A stretch of 64,000 nucleotides of DNA, from assembly GCA_019636655.1 (NCBI GenBank), contig JAHBXB010000004.1:220397-284396 (forward strand). The letters run 5' to 3'. The notes below the pieces were generated by a model, which was given only the letters and a program-made list of their open reading frames with translations, was not told the origin of the DNA and did no database searches. This DNA comes from Phycisphaeraceae bacterium (GTDB lineage Bacteria > Planctomycetota > Phycisphaerae > Phycisphaerales > UBA1924). Positions 17,984 through 26,920 of the stretch are shown one piece after another; position 1 is the stretch's first letter; each line of letters begins with the position of its first letter. The translations under genes and the position numbers were made by a program.

Positions 17984-18722
17984 GCGGTGTCGCGTCGAGG
18001 CGGATCAGGCCGTGGCGCGGGTAGTCCAGGTCGATGATGACCCAGAGGGTGCCGGCGATAAGCAGTGCAAAGGCCCAGTGCGCGAGACGGTGCCGTCCGC
18101 CTTGGGCGGAGTCGGAGTAGCCGACGATCGCGAGGCAGATCACGGCGCTCGTCACCAGCAGCGTGAGCACGGGGATGGGCAGGTGGCGGATCGCCGCGGC
18201 GTTGCGGGCGGCGTGGAGATCGATGATCTCGTTGATCGCGGGGAGGACGGCCATGGTTACGCTGGGCTTGCGCTCGACGCCATCGATCGCAGCGGCCCAC
18301 ATGCGGTTGTGGAGGCGCTCCATTTCGTCCATCACCGGGGGCGCCTGGGAGATGGGGGTGGTGAGGAGGGTTGTCCGGTTGCGCCAGTATTCCCTGAGGG
18401 AGTTCTGCAGTTCGGCGCGGTTCAGCGGATCCAGAACATCGGCCCGCAGGTACGCCGTGCCGATCGCGTTGGCTTCGCGGGTGATGTAGTCCTGACGATC
18501 GATGAAGCGGGAGGCCGAGCCAGCGAAACTGAAGCCCAGAAGAAGCCCGAGCAGGCCGAGCAGGGCTCCCTGGACGGCGCCGAACTGGGAACCGGCCCGG
18601 CCCACGGCGTCCCCCTCTCGGTCGTAACGGAGTCGTCCGAGCCAGAGGCCGAGTTCGACCGAGCCGAAGAGGCCAAAGAGCAGGAGGGCGCTGATGGCGA
18701 GTTCGGAGGAGATGTCGTTCAT
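17940..18722 (-). CDS. bestrophin-like (DUF4239-type) membrane protein
   Basis: 260 residues with an N-terminal hydrophobic pair, a central soluble region and a C-terminal hydrophobic pair. The diagnostic stretch after the second helix is LGLLLGFSFAGSASRFIDRQ followed by EANAIGTAYLRADVL, the pattern of the DUF4239/bestrophin-like family. These are thought to be related to chloride channels, but the bacterial role is unproven. The ATG at 18722 is supported by GAGG upstream. The much longer upstream extension of the frame has no coding character. The 3' end overlaps the symporter gene tail to tail. Confidence 0.75.
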   Translation of the reverse strand: MNDISSELAISALLLFGLFGSVELGLWLGRLRYDREGDAVGRAGSQFGAVQGALLGLLGLLLGFSFAGSASRFIDRQDYITREANAIGTAYLRADVLDPLNRAELQNSLREYWRNRTTLLTTPISQAPPVMDEMERLHNRMWAAAIDGVERKPSVTMAVLPAINEIIDLHAARNAAAIRHLPIPVLTLLVTSAVICLAIVGYSDSAQGGRHRLAHWAFALLIAGTLWVIIDLDYPRHGLIRLDATPLTSMKSLGGGAPSQ

Positions 18723-18992
18723 CGTGGTGCCTCGGGCGGGTACGTGACTGTACACGACAGCCGCGAAGCGGGGTTGCGGGTGATTACTGGGTGTGAGCAG
18801 TAGGCTGCGACGAGTCCATATGCGGCTGGCGCCAGGTTGGTTGCGGGGGTTATGCCAGGCGACCTCGGCGGCGGCACTGACATCAACCGCGCCTTGGCGG
18901 TGCAACAATGCGGAGTACGATGGACGCGTCCGAATACATGGAAGAGTCCTGGAGACCGGGGGACACTCGGTGTCTGTTGGAAGAGCCAGGCG

Positions 18993-19427
18993 ATGCACAA
19001 CAAGACGTCTGGAATGTGCGGTCGATGCGGGTATGACCTGTCCGGCATTCGATCCGGACGGTGTCCAGAGTGCGATTGGAGCATCGTCGATAGCACTGAG
19101 TACGAAAAGGAAAAGCCTGTTCAAGACACTGGCATCTATGGCGAGCCATTCGGCGCAGACCTGGATGCGTTCGACACGCTGTTCGCCGCGGTTCCGGCTG
19201 CTGCTCTGGCCGCTCTCGTGTACATAACCCGGGCGCCGAGCGGCGCGTCGGTTGTGCTTGGAACACTTGTGTCGGTCTGTGTGGCGACGGCAGCGTGCGG
19301 CGTCGCCCTGATCATGATGGGGGACAAGCTCGAGGGCGGCTGGCGCCTTCTCGGCGAGGTCGCGGCGGGGATCGTCGCCGGGGTGGCGTTCTTGCTGCTG
19401 CTTTGTAGCGCAATGTGGGGACTTTAG
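18993..19427 (+). CDS. zinc-ribbon membrane protein (CGRCGYDLSG type)
   Basis: 144 residues. The ATG at 18993 starts MHNKTSGMCGRCGYDLSGIR, followed by a second knuckle CPECDW: a four-cysteine zinc ribbon of the CxxCGYDLxG kind that is very frequent in planctomycetes. After an acidic linker come hydrophobic segments (TLFAAVPAAALAALVYI, GTLVSVCVATAACGVALIM and GIVAGVAFLLLLCSAMW), so the ribbon should lie in the cytoplasm and the rest in the membrane. No function is known for this class. The frame is open further upstream, but the zinc ribbon normally sits at the very N-terminus. Confidence 0.7.
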   Translation: MHNKTSGMCGRCGYDLSGIRSGRCPECDWSIVDSTEYEKEKPVQDTGIYGEPFGADLDAFDTLFAAVPAAALAALVYITRAPSGASVVLGTLVSVCVATAACGVALIMMGDKLEGGWRLLGEVAAGIVAGVAFLLLLCSAMWGL

Positions 19428-19597
19428 TGCGCTATGCGGCGTGCACTGATAGTGTGAGGGGGTAAGACTCATCACCGATCCCGGTCGCCTCCTTCGGGAG
19501 TACTGGAGGTTTTCTTGGTGGCGGCAGACGGCTCCGTGCTCTAGCCCGTCGAGTGGCTACCGTTCTCCACTCGTGGGCACTTTATAAAGGAACACCC

Positions 19598-20371
19598 ATG
19601 AAGATCGTCGTCATTGGCGGGAGTGGGCTCATCGGCGCCAATCTGGTTGGGAAGCTCCGCCGACTGGGCCACGATGTAGTCGCGGCGTCGCCGTCCTCGG
19701 GGGTGAACGCGGTTACCGGCGTGGGTCTGGCGGGTGCCCTGGCGGGGGCTCGGGTCGTCGTTGATGTGACGAACTCGCCGTCGTTCGAGGACTCGGCGGT
19801 GATGGAGTTTTTTACGGTCTCAGCCCGCAATCTCGCGGCGGCTGAGCGGCAGGCTGGCGTGGGGCACCACGTGGCGCTCTCGGTTGTAGGGGCCGACCGC
19901 GCGCCGGACAGCGGGTACATGCGCGCCAAGGTGGCTCAGGAGGACCTGATCAAGGCGTCCGGCGTGCCCTACACGATCCTCCGGGCCACGCAGTTCTTCG
20001 AGTTCCTGGGGAGCATCGCGGATTCGAGCACCGAGGGTGCCGTGGTGCGGCTGCCACCCGCCCTGGTGCAGCCGATTGCCGCGGAGGACGTCGCCGCGGC
20101 GCTGGCCGATGTGGCCTTAGCCGACCCGCAGAATGGTACCGTCGAACTGGGGGGCCCGGAGGCGGTTGGCATGGATGAGATCGTCCGTCGGTACCTGGCT
20201 GCGAAGAAGGACGTTCGAAGGGTGACGACGGACGCGGCGGCTCGTTATTTTGGTACCAAGCTGGATGATCACACCATCACCCCGGGAAAAGGCGCTCGCC
20301 ATGGGGCGACGACGTTCGACGAGTGGTTCAGGAGCAGCGGCACGAAACCGGCGGGCAAGTCCCATGGGTAG
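19598..20371 (+). CDS. NmrA-like NAD(P)-binding SDR oxidoreductase
   Basis: 257 residues. The ATG at 19598 follows an AAAGGAAC ribosome site and starts MKIVVIGGSGLIGANLVGKL, an atypical-SDR nucleotide-binding motif (GxxGxxG). Further features are HHVALSVVGADRAPDSGYMR with the YxxxK-like tyrosine and lysine (YMRAK), PYTILRATQFFEFLGSI, and QPIAAEDVAAALADVAL. This is the pattern of NmrA/YwnB-like proteins that act as NAD(P)H-dependent reductases or redox-sensing regulators. The substrate cannot be deduced. It stands alone between the zinc-ribbon gene and the first immunity-like gene. Confidence 0.82.
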   Translation: MKIVVIGGSGLIGANLVGKLRRLGHDVVAASPSSGVNAVTGVGLAGALAGARVVVDVTNSPSFEDSAVMEFFTVSARNLAAAERQAGVGHHVALSVVGADRAPDSGYMRAKVAQEDLIKASGVPYTILRATQFFEFLGSIADSSTEGAVVRLPPALVQPIAAEDVAAALADVALADPQNGTVELGGPEAVGMDEIVRRYLAAKKDVRRVTTDAAARYFGTKLDDHTITPGKGARHGATTFDEWFRSSGTKPAGKSHG

Positions 20372-20462
20372 CGAGCGTGCGGTTCGCACAAGCCGTTGTG
20401 CGGCAGCCTAGACCATGAGGTGTCGCTGCGAGGCGTCGGCGATCGTGCCAGGAGTATGAGAC

Positions 20463-21005
20463 GTGAAGCGACGAGGTGTTCGACGCCCGCCTGCGGAGGA
20501 GGGCACGGTCGTTGCGGTGCCGCTTCCGTCGTCCGGCGGGTATGGCATTGCCGTCGTGTCGAGGTGGGCGACGAAGGTGTTGTATGGCAGCCGCCGGATT
20601 CTGGGTTACGGTTTCGGGCCGCGGCTGCCCGAGCTCCCCCTTGCCGTGGAGATTGGCAGATTAGATCCGAGACATGCGAACATAGTCCTTGTAACCTATG
20701 ATGATGAGATAGCCTCTGGCAGCTGGAAGATCGTAGGCAAGGTGCAGGAGTTCAGCCGCGGCGAGTGGCCGATGCCGAGGTTTTCGTATTACCATGACAC
20801 CCTCCGTCGGTGGCTGGAGATCCGACACGTCGAGGACACGTTAGACGAAGAGTTTGGAGAACGAAACACGATCACTATCGAAGATGCGCGATCGTGTGCC
20901 GATTACGGCTTCAATACTCCCGGTGCGTTTGCCGGCAAGCTCGACCGAGCGATTTGCGAGGGCTGGCAGGGGAGACCGCCGGTGATGCTCTCGCAGGGAC
21001 GATGA
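20463..21005 (+). CDS. Imm26-like immunity protein, copy A
   Basis: 180 residues, cytoplasmic. The start region EGTVVAVPLPSSGGYGIAVV, with a hydrophobic strand and a GYG turn, resembles the Imm26 family, immunity partners of polymorphic toxins. The remainder is shared position by position with the protein at 27337: LGYGFGPR, IASGSW, a GEWPMPRFSYYH segment, RRWLEI, ARSCADYGFNTPGAFAGKL and EGWQGRPPV. The two are clearly paralogues with an intact C-terminus. No toxin gene is adjacent; the only toxin trace is the Rhs fragment at 27.9 kb. The Imm26 assignment is from memory of the family pattern and needs a profile search. Confidence 0.6.
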   Translation: MKRRGVRRPPAEEGTVVAVPLPSSGGYGIAVVSRWATKVLYGSRRILGYGFGPRLPELPLAVEIGRLDPRHANIVLVTYDDEIASGSWKIVGKVQEFSRGEWPMPRFSYYHDTLRRWLEIRHVEDTLDEEFGERNTITIEDARSCADYGFNTPGAFAGKLDRAICEGWQGRPPVMLSQGR

Positions 21006-21136
21006 TGTGGGGTCGTGGCTCCCTGCGCCGCCCCAGGATCGCCGTGGGCCGCGGTCCGAGCGGCGGCGCTACCCTTGCCGGCATCGGCTCGCGGCACTCG
21101 ATGGATCAGAGTTGTTCCGGACGTGGAAGTCTGCCC

Positions 21137-22360
21137 ATGAGGAAGACATCAACAGGATCCGTTGTCAGGTCGGGCCTCGCCAGCGAATCGATGTGGCTCG
21201 CGGCAGTCCTGATCGCGCTCTCCGGGGTCACGGGCTGCAAGCCGCGGATGAACGAGTACAAGCCGCCGCCGCCGCCCGAGGTCACCGTGGCGCATCCCGT
21301 GCGAAAAACGGTCACCCGCTATCTGGACTACACCGGCACGACCGAGGCGTACGAGGTTGTCGAACTGCGGGCCCGTGTGCCGGGGTTCCTGGAAAAGGTG
21401 AGCTTCAAGCCCGGAGCGGAGGTCAAGAAGGGCGATTTGCTCTTCGTCATTGATCCCCGTGAGTACGAGGCCGAGGCCAGGAAGGCGGAGGCCGATGTCG
21501 CGGACCGCGAGGCGGCGCTGCGCCTGGCCGAAGTCACGCTACATCGTGTCAACGTGGTGGACAAGGCGGCGGCGGGAACGCCGCAGGAGACCGACCAGGC
21601 TGTCGCCGACCGCGACAAGGCGAAGGCGCAGCTGGAGCTGGCCCGCGCGGCGCTGGCGAAGGCGCACCTGAACGTGGAGTTCACGCAGGTTCGGGCGCCC
21701 ATCGATGGCCGCATCACGAAGAACCTTGTCGATGTCGGGAACCTTGTCGGGGCCGGCGGGCAGCCGACGGCCCTCGCGGTGATCGAGAGCAACCGGCCGC
21801 TGTACGTGTCGGTCGACGTCGGCGAGAGCGACGTCCTGCTCATCCGGCGGGCGCGGATGGCCCAGCAGCCGGATGCGGAGCCGGGCCAGGTCACCCCCGG
21901 CGAGTGGCGCCGCGTCGAGCTGGCAACAGCGGATTCGACGGAGTACAACGTTCACGGCCGCATCGACTATGTGGACCCTGCACTCAACGCGCAGTCGGGC
22001 ACGCTCAGGGTGCGCTGCCGCTTCGAGAACGAGGACGGCGTCCTGCTGCCGGGTCTGTTCGTGCGGATGAGGCTGCTGCTGGATGAGGCCGAGCAGACGG
22101 TCGTTCCGGACATCGCCCTCCTGACCGACCAGTCCGGGCGATTCGCGTTCGTGGTCAACGACCAAGGCGTTGTCGAGGTTCGTCGGGTGAAGATCGGATC
22201 GCTCGATGGGGCGCTGCGCGTCGTCACGGAGGGGCTGAGCCCGACTGACCGGGTCATCGTCAACGGGCTGCAGCGGGCCCGCCCGGGGATCACCGTGACC
22301 GCGAAGGAACAGGACGCGGCAGCGCAAGACGCGCCGGCGGCCGACGCCGCGAACAAGTAG
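21137..22360 (+). CDS. RND efflux periplasmic adaptor (membrane-fusion) lipoprotein
   Basis: 407 residues. The ATG at 21137 has GGAAG upstream and gives a lipoprotein signal with lipobox LSGVTGC. The body has the AcrA/MexA order: a first half-lipoyl strand (VVELRARVPGFLEKVSFKPG, then GDLLFVIDP), an alpha-helical hairpin (~residues 110-170), the second half-lipoyl NVEFTQVRAPIDGRITKNLV, then beta-barrel and membrane-proximal domains (VVPDIALLTDQSGRFAFVVN). It links the inner-membrane pump to an outer-membrane channel. It is separated by 15 bp from the pump gene. No TolC-type channel gene is in the window. Confidence 0.92.
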   Translation: MRKTSTGSVVRSGLASESMWLAAVLIALSGVTGCKPRMNEYKPPPPPEVTVAHPVRKTVTRYLDYTGTTEAYEVVELRARVPGFLEKVSFKPGAEVKKGDLLFVIDPREYEAEARKAEADVADREAALRLAEVTLHRVNVVDKAAAGTPQETDQAVADRDKAKAQLELARAALAKAHLNVEFTQVRAPIDGRITKNLVDVGNLVGAGGQPTALAVIESNRPLYVSVDVGESDVLLIRRARMAQQPDAEPGQVTPGEWRRVELATADSTEYNVHGRIDYVDPALNAQSGTLRVRCRFENEDGVLLPGLFVRMRLLLDEAEQTVVPDIALLTDQSGRFAFVVNDQGVVEVRRVKIGSLDGALRVVTEGLSPTDRVIVNGLQRARPGITVTAKEQDAAAQDAPAADAANK

Positions 22361-22375
22361 AAAAGCACCCGACGC

Positions 22376-25300
22376 ATGTTCAGCCAGTTCTTCATCCGCC
22401 GGCCCATCGTCGCGTGCGTGATCGCGATTCTGATCATGATCGCCGGCGCGGTCTCGTTCCCGACGCTGCCGGTCGCCCAATATCCCGAGATTGCGCCCCC
22501 GATCATCCGGGTGACGACGGTGTATCCCGGCGCGAGCGCCCAGGTCGTCGCCGACACGGTTGCCGCCCCGATCGAGCAGCAGGTCAACGGCGTTGACCGC
22601 ATGATCTACATGGAGAGCACGTCGGCCAGCGACGGCTCCTACACGCTTAACGTTTCGTTCGAGGTCGGCACGGACGTCGACATCGCCTCTGTGCTCGTGC
22701 AGAACCGTGTGTCCATCGCCCTGGCGCAGCTGCCCGATGAGGTGCGCCGCCAGGGGGTGACGACGACCAAGGTCTCCACGAGCATCGTGTCGGTGCTCGC
22801 CCTGACGCCGGTCGACCCGGCGGCCACTCCCGAGTACACCGACCTGTACCTTGCCAACTACCTGCTCATCAGCGTCAACGACCAGGTGAAACGCATCCCG
22901 GGCGTGGGCGATACGCTGATCCGTCCCGGCAAGGACTACGGCATGCGCATCTGGCTGGACCCGGACAAACTCCGGGGTCGTGCCCTGACCACCACGGATG
23001 TGCTGGGCGCCCTGCGGGAGCAGAACGTCCAGGTCGCCGCGGGCAACATCGGGCAGCCGCCGGTTCCGGAGGGGCAGGGATTCCAGTATTCCATCACGAC
23101 CCTCGGCCGGCTGCAGACGCCCGAGCAGTTCGAGGACATCATCATCCGTGCCGACGGGAACCGCATCGTCAGGGTCAGGGACGTGGCCCGCGTGGAACTG
23201 GGCGCGAAGTCCTACGACACGCTCGGACGCGTCGATGGCGTCCCGTCGGCACTCATGGTGGTCTACCAGTCGCCGGGCGGCAACTCCGTGCAGGTCGCGG
23301 CGAGCCTGCGCGACCTGCTCGACCGCCTGTCGAAGGACCTTCCCAAGGGACTCGAGTTCCGCACGATCTACGACACTTCAGAGTTCGTGGCCTCGGCGAT
23401 CGACGAGGTGTACCGCACGATCTTCGAGGCCTCGGGCCTGGTCATCCTCGTGGTGCTCGTCTTCCTGGGGAGCGTCCGCTCCACGATCATTCCGATTGCA
23501 GCGATTCCTGTGTCGCTCGTGGGGACCTTCTTCGCGATGAAGGTGTTCGGGTTCTCGCTCAATCTCCCGACGCTGTTTGGGCTGATCCTCGCCATCGGGA
23601 TTGTCGTCGATGACGCCATCGTCGTCGTTGAGAACGTCGAGCGGAACCTCTCCGAGCATCACCTGCCGCCAAAGGAGGCGACGTCCCGTGCCATGCTTGA
23701 GGTGTTCGGCCCTGTCGTCGGCATCTCGCTCGTGCTCATGGCCGTGTTTCTGCCTACCGCCGCGCTGCCTGGCATCAGCGGTCAGCTCTACCGGCAGTTT
23801 GCGCTCACGATCGCGGCCAGCACGTTCTTCAGCGCCCTGTGCGCTCTCACGCTCAGCCCCGCGCTCTCCGGGGTGATCCTGCGGGAGCACCGGGCGGGGC
23901 AGAAGCACAACATCTTCAAGCGAACATTCGACCGCGTGTTCGACGTTGTGGCCGACCGGTACGCCAGGGCTATCCGGTTTGTCGTGCGCCCCTCCATGAT
24001 CGGTGTATCGCTCGCGGCGTTCGCAGCGCTGGGTGCGCTCATCCTCTGGAGCCTGGCGCGCGTGCCCACGGGCTTCGTTCCCGACGAGGACAAGGGCCTC
24101 CTGATCGCCGAAATCTGGATGCCCGACAGCGCCAGCCAGGAGCGCACCCTGAACGTCCTGAAGCGAGTCGAGCAGATCTTCGGGGAAACCGACGGTGTGG
24201 CCCACCGCGGCGGGTTCCAGGGCTTTTCCCTCATCGCGGGCAACGGCTCCAACTACGGAGTTGTCTTCGCCGGCCTGAAGCCTTGGTCCTACCGCGTCCC
24301 CCGCCACCGCGACATGTACACGATGCTCGCCGAGGTGCGGCAGAAGTTCGCCCAGATCCAGGAGGGCACCGTCATCGCGTTCTACCGGCCCGCCGTCGAC
24401 GGGATCGGCAACGCTTCGGGGTTTGACCTGCGCCTGGAAGACCGCGCGGGCGTCGGGCGCCAGCAGATGCAGCAGTTCGTGCAGGAGTTCGTCAACGACG
24501 CCAACACGCAGTCGAAACTGCGGCGGGTCTCCTCCCCGTACAAGGCCGCCGTCCCGCAGCTCATGGCCGACATCGACCGCGAGAAGTGCAAGAAGCTCGG
24601 CCTCTCGCTGGCCGATGTGTTCAGCACGCTGAGCGTCAACCTCGGCTCCGCGTATGTCAACGACTTCAACAAGTTCGGACGCACCTGGCAGGTGGACGTG
24701 CAGGCCGACAGCGCCTTCCGCTACCGGGCGGATCAGGTCAAGCTCCTCCAGGTGCGCAACGCCTCGGGTCAGATGATCCCTCTGAGCTCGCTCCTCAAGA
24801 TCGATGAATCGATGGGACCGGATCGGGTCATCCGGTACAACCTCTATCCCGCGGCGGCCGTCAATGGCGCTGGGGCCCCGGGCGTGAGCACGGGCGAGAC
24901 CATGGCCGTAGTCGAGGACATGATCCGCCAGAAGGCGCCGCAGGGCATCGATTACGAATGGACGGCCCTGTCCTTCCAGGAGAGCCGCGCCGCTGGCACC
25001 GCGGGGCTGGTCTTTGTGCTTGCCCTGACGGTCGTGTACCTCATCCTCGCCGCGCTCTATGAGAGCTGGACGATTCCTCTGGCGGTCATCCTGTCCATTC
25101 CGCTGGCCGTCCTGGGCGCGATGCTGGGCTTGCTCTGGCGTGGCATGGACAACAACATCTACACGCAGGTCGGCCTCGTGCTCCTCGTCGGCCTGGGCGC
25201 CAAGAACGCGATCCTCATCGTCGAGTTCGCCAAGACCAACCGCGCCAACGGTCAGCCGATCATCGATTCGGTCGTCGAGGCGGCTCGGCAGCGGCTCCGG

Positions 25301-25528
25301 CCCATCCTGATGACGGCCCTGGCGTTCATCCTGGGCGTGCTCCCGCTGGTGAACGCGACCGGCGCCGGCGCCGCCAGCCGCCAGGCCATCGGCACCGCCG
25401 TGTTCTTCGGCATGATCGGCAACACGTTCCTGGGCCTCGTCTTCACGCCGGTTCTGTACGTAGCAATCACCGCGGCATCCGAGTGGCTGTCCCGCCGGTT
25501 CCGCCGCGTGCAGCCCGTACCGGCCTAG
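22376..25528 (+). CDS. RND multidrug efflux permease, HAE1/AcrB type
   Basis: 1050 residues, full length, with the twelve-helix AcrB layout and two large periplasmic loops. It begins MFSQFFIRRPIVACVIAILI. The proton-relay Asp pair is in IVVDDAIVVVENVERNL (helix 4), and the helix 10 lysine in GLGAKNAILIVEFAK. FGLILAIGIVVDDA and the late GVLPLVNATGAGAASRQAIG are also diagnostic. It probably exports hydrophobic drugs, detergents or bile-salt-like compounds, driven by protons, as a trimer with the adaptor encoded just upstream. Codon use is C-ending, unlike the G-ending genes to its left on the same strand. Confidence 0.95.
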   Translation: MFSQFFIRRPIVACVIAILIMIAGAVSFPTLPVAQYPEIAPPIIRVTTVYPGASAQVVADTVAAPIEQQVNGVDRMIYMESTSASDGSYTLNVSFEVGTDVDIASVLVQNRVSIALAQLPDEVRRQGVTTTKVSTSIVSVLALTPVDPAATPEYTDLYLANYLLISVNDQVKRIPGVGDTLIRPGKDYGMRIWLDPDKLRGRALTTTDVLGALREQNVQVAAGNIGQPPVPEGQGFQYSITTLGRLQTPEQFEDIIIRADGNRIVRVRDVARVELGAKSYDTLGRVDGVPSALMVVYQSPGGNSVQVAASLRDLLDRLSKDLPKGLEFRTIYDTSEFVASAIDEVYRTIFEASGLVILVVLVFLGSVRSTIIPIAAIPVSLVGTFFAMKVFGFSLNLPTLFGLILAIGIVVDDAIVVVENVERNLSEHHLPPKEATSRAMLEVFGPVVGISLVLMAVFLPTAALPGISGQLYRQFALTIAASTFFSALCALTLSPALSGVILREHRAGQKHNIFKRTFDRVFDVVADRYARAIRFVVRPSMIGVSLAAFAALGALILWSLARVPTGFVPDEDKGLLIAEIWMPDSASQERTLNVLKRVEQIFGETDGVAHRGGFQGFSLIAGNGSNYGVVFAGLKPWSYRVPRHRDMYTMLAEVRQKFAQIQEGTVIAFYRPAVDGIGNASGFDLRLEDRAGVGRQQMQQFVQEFVNDANTQSKLRRVSSPYKAAVPQLMADIDREKCKKLGLSLADVFSTLSVNLGSAYVNDFNKFGRTWQVDVQADSAFRYRADQVKLLQVRNASGQMIPLSSLLKIDESMGPDRVIRYNLYPAAAVNGAGAPGVSTGETMAVVEDMIRQKAPQGIDYEWTALSFQESRAAGTAGLVFVLALTVVYLILAALYESWTIPLAVILSIPLAVLGAMLGLLWRGMDNNIYTQVGLVLLVGLGAKNAILIVEFAKTNRANGQPIIDSVVEAARQRLRPILMTALAFILGVLPLVNATGAGAASRQAIGTAVFFGMIGNTFLGLVFTPVLYVAITAASEWLSRRFRRVQPVPA

Positions 25529-25740
25529 TCCAGCCGCGCGGCGGCATGCCGACTGATCTGTAGGACCCCTGACAATGACTGTTGGCCCGCCCACATGGGT
25601 GGCGCCGGTCCCGGGAGAGGCACACAGCCAAACAGCGGCATCCCTACTGTGGCTGGCAGTGGTACTCTCAGGGTTGGTCTCAGCGGGCTCTTCCGAGGAG
25701 ACCCGAAAGCTACAGTGGCTTTTCTTCGGCAGGTGACGGC

Positions 25741-26175
25741 ATGAATTCGATTGAATGGAGGGCAAGAACCGGTGGTATTCGGCAAACATGCATCGTTGCA
25801 GCCTTCTTGTGGACTATCGCATTTGCCCTAGGAATCACAGAATACGGTCGACGGTGGCCGAATCTGTATGTTCAGGCGGCGTATCAAGTACTGGCGGCAT
25901 CAATAGTGCTGGCATTGATGTATTTGTCATGGCGCATGCTGATCAGAAGAATAACGTTCGTGAGTATCTGTGGTAATCAAATGATTGTTCGTTCTATGAT
26001 AAACGAATACGTGCGGCTACGCACGGAGTGCGCACGGATTCAGCGCGATGGCAAGGGAGCTCTGCTGCTAGAGTGGCGGGATGGAAGGAGGCTCTTGGTT
26101 CGAGAGCACGAATTCAGCGGCGGTGGGCATTTGTGCGACGCAATCAAGCAATGGGCAGCGGGTGACGATTGGTAG
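25741..26175 (+). CDS. hypothetical two-helix membrane protein
   Basis: 144 residues from the ATG at 25741; a shorter distance from the pump stop and a lower GC content than the flanks mark it as accessory. Two hydrophobic helices (QTCIVAAFLWTIAFALGIT and QAAYQVLAASIVLALMYLSW) are followed by a soluble C-terminal domain of about 70 residues with the strand pair ALLLEWRDGRRLLVREHEF. The shape resembles bacterial PH-like or YcxB-type small membrane proteins, but I do not recognise a family. It sits between the efflux pair and a DUF6188-like gene, in a region that also holds immunity-like genes. Confidence 0.5.
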   Translation: MNSIEWRARTGGIRQTCIVAAFLWTIAFALGITEYGRRWPNLYVQAAYQVLAASIVLALMYLSWRMLIRRITFVSICGNQMIVRSMINEYVRLRTECARIQRDGKGALLLEWRDGRRLLVREHEFSGGGHLCDAIKQWAAGDDW

Positions 26176-26554
26176 GGGCGGTCTCGCCCGGGTCACGGAA
26201 TGTGGAGCGACGCGGGCCTCGCCTCCGCCGCCGATTCGCGCGTCCCCGCCACAGGCCAGCCAGTTTCCTGGAATCTGACAATAGAGTACTGGCAATGAAC
26301 ACAGCGCATTATTCATTATATGTTCCCGTTCCGGGATCTGGGCACCGGGGCTGCGAGCGCAATCTATACGCAAGCAACGGAGTGGTTGTCGACCGGGCGA
26401 TCCGTAATCTGTTTCGGGGCGACAACAGATATGGTATTCTGCCTCAATGGATCGCTGCAACGCCTCGGCTTCCTGTTATTCAATGCGGCGAGGGCTTGCA
26501 ACTATCCGACACCCCATTGCCACCGGGGTACAAATCTCCGGAGAGAGGGTCGTG
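26176..26554 (+). other. 379 bp without a convincing gene; AT-richer segment
   Basis: Short frames are open here but none resembles a protein. The stretch is AT-richer than its surroundings, especially 26280-26330. It contains a candidate dif-like sequence at 26301-26328, described separately. The last ~15 bases carry the ribosome site of the next gene. Confidence 0.4.
26301..26328 (+). other. dif-like 28-bp sequence (tentative XerC/XerD site)
   Basis: Positions 26304-26309 read GCGCAT and 26320-26324 ATGTT, with an AT-rich spacer between. Laid against the E. coli dif 28-mer as I remember it, 17 positions agree, with GCGCAT on the XerC side and ATGTT on the XerD side. The outer bases of both arms disagree. 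It lies in the only AT-rich stretch of this accessory region. A chance match is quite possible. Confidence 0.2.
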
Positions 26555-26920
26555 ATGCGCGCTCGCCCTTGGCCCCCCATCGACGACCTCATGTTTCTTA
26601 TTGGGTATCAGCTCACCGCGGTCCGTGTGTCGTCATGGCCCGTAGACTTGTACTTGTCCAAACCGCCAGATGTGGTAATCAGCCTGCGATCGCGCGTTCG
26701 CGTCACGCTTGCGGATGGTAGCGTTCTCGAACCAACACACTTGCCAGATGCCGGGATAGCACTCATCGGATTCATTGGCGGCACGATCATCGCGGTGGAG
26801 CAGTTCAATCCGTACGGCATCACGATAACACTCGACGTCGGAGCGATAACAATGGAATGCACAAACGAGCAGTTCGAGTCGTTTGGCATCGTTGGAGATG
26901 GCCGCGAGATATATGTATAG
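26555..26920 (+). CDS. DUF6188-like hypothetical protein
   Basis: 121 residues from the ATG at 26555, preceded by GGAGAGAGGG; a GTG three bases earlier is also possible. It is soluble and beta-rich. The pattern IDDLMFLIGYQLTAVRVSSW, then VVISLRSRVRVTLADGSVLE, a Gly-rich helix and a final ITLDVGAITMECTNEQFESF ending GIVGDGREIYV resembles DUF6188 proteins. These are small domains often found beside polymorphic toxin or contact-dependent systems and may be immunity factors. The assignment is from the pattern only. Its GC content is lower than the core genes and it lies within the 25.5-28.3 kb accessory block. Confidence 0.45.
   Translation: MRARPWPPIDDLMFLIGYQLTAVRVSSWPVDLYLSKPPDVVISLRSRVRVTLADGSVLEPTHLPDAGIALIGFIGGTIIAVEQFNPYGITITLDVGAITMECTNEQFESFGIVGDGREIYV

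Noticed and set aside
23378..25789. Leftward open frame of about 800 codons
   Set aside because: Mirror of the RND pump gene, which has full family motifs; the antisense translation is rich in Arg, His, Asp and Glu with no recognisable domain.
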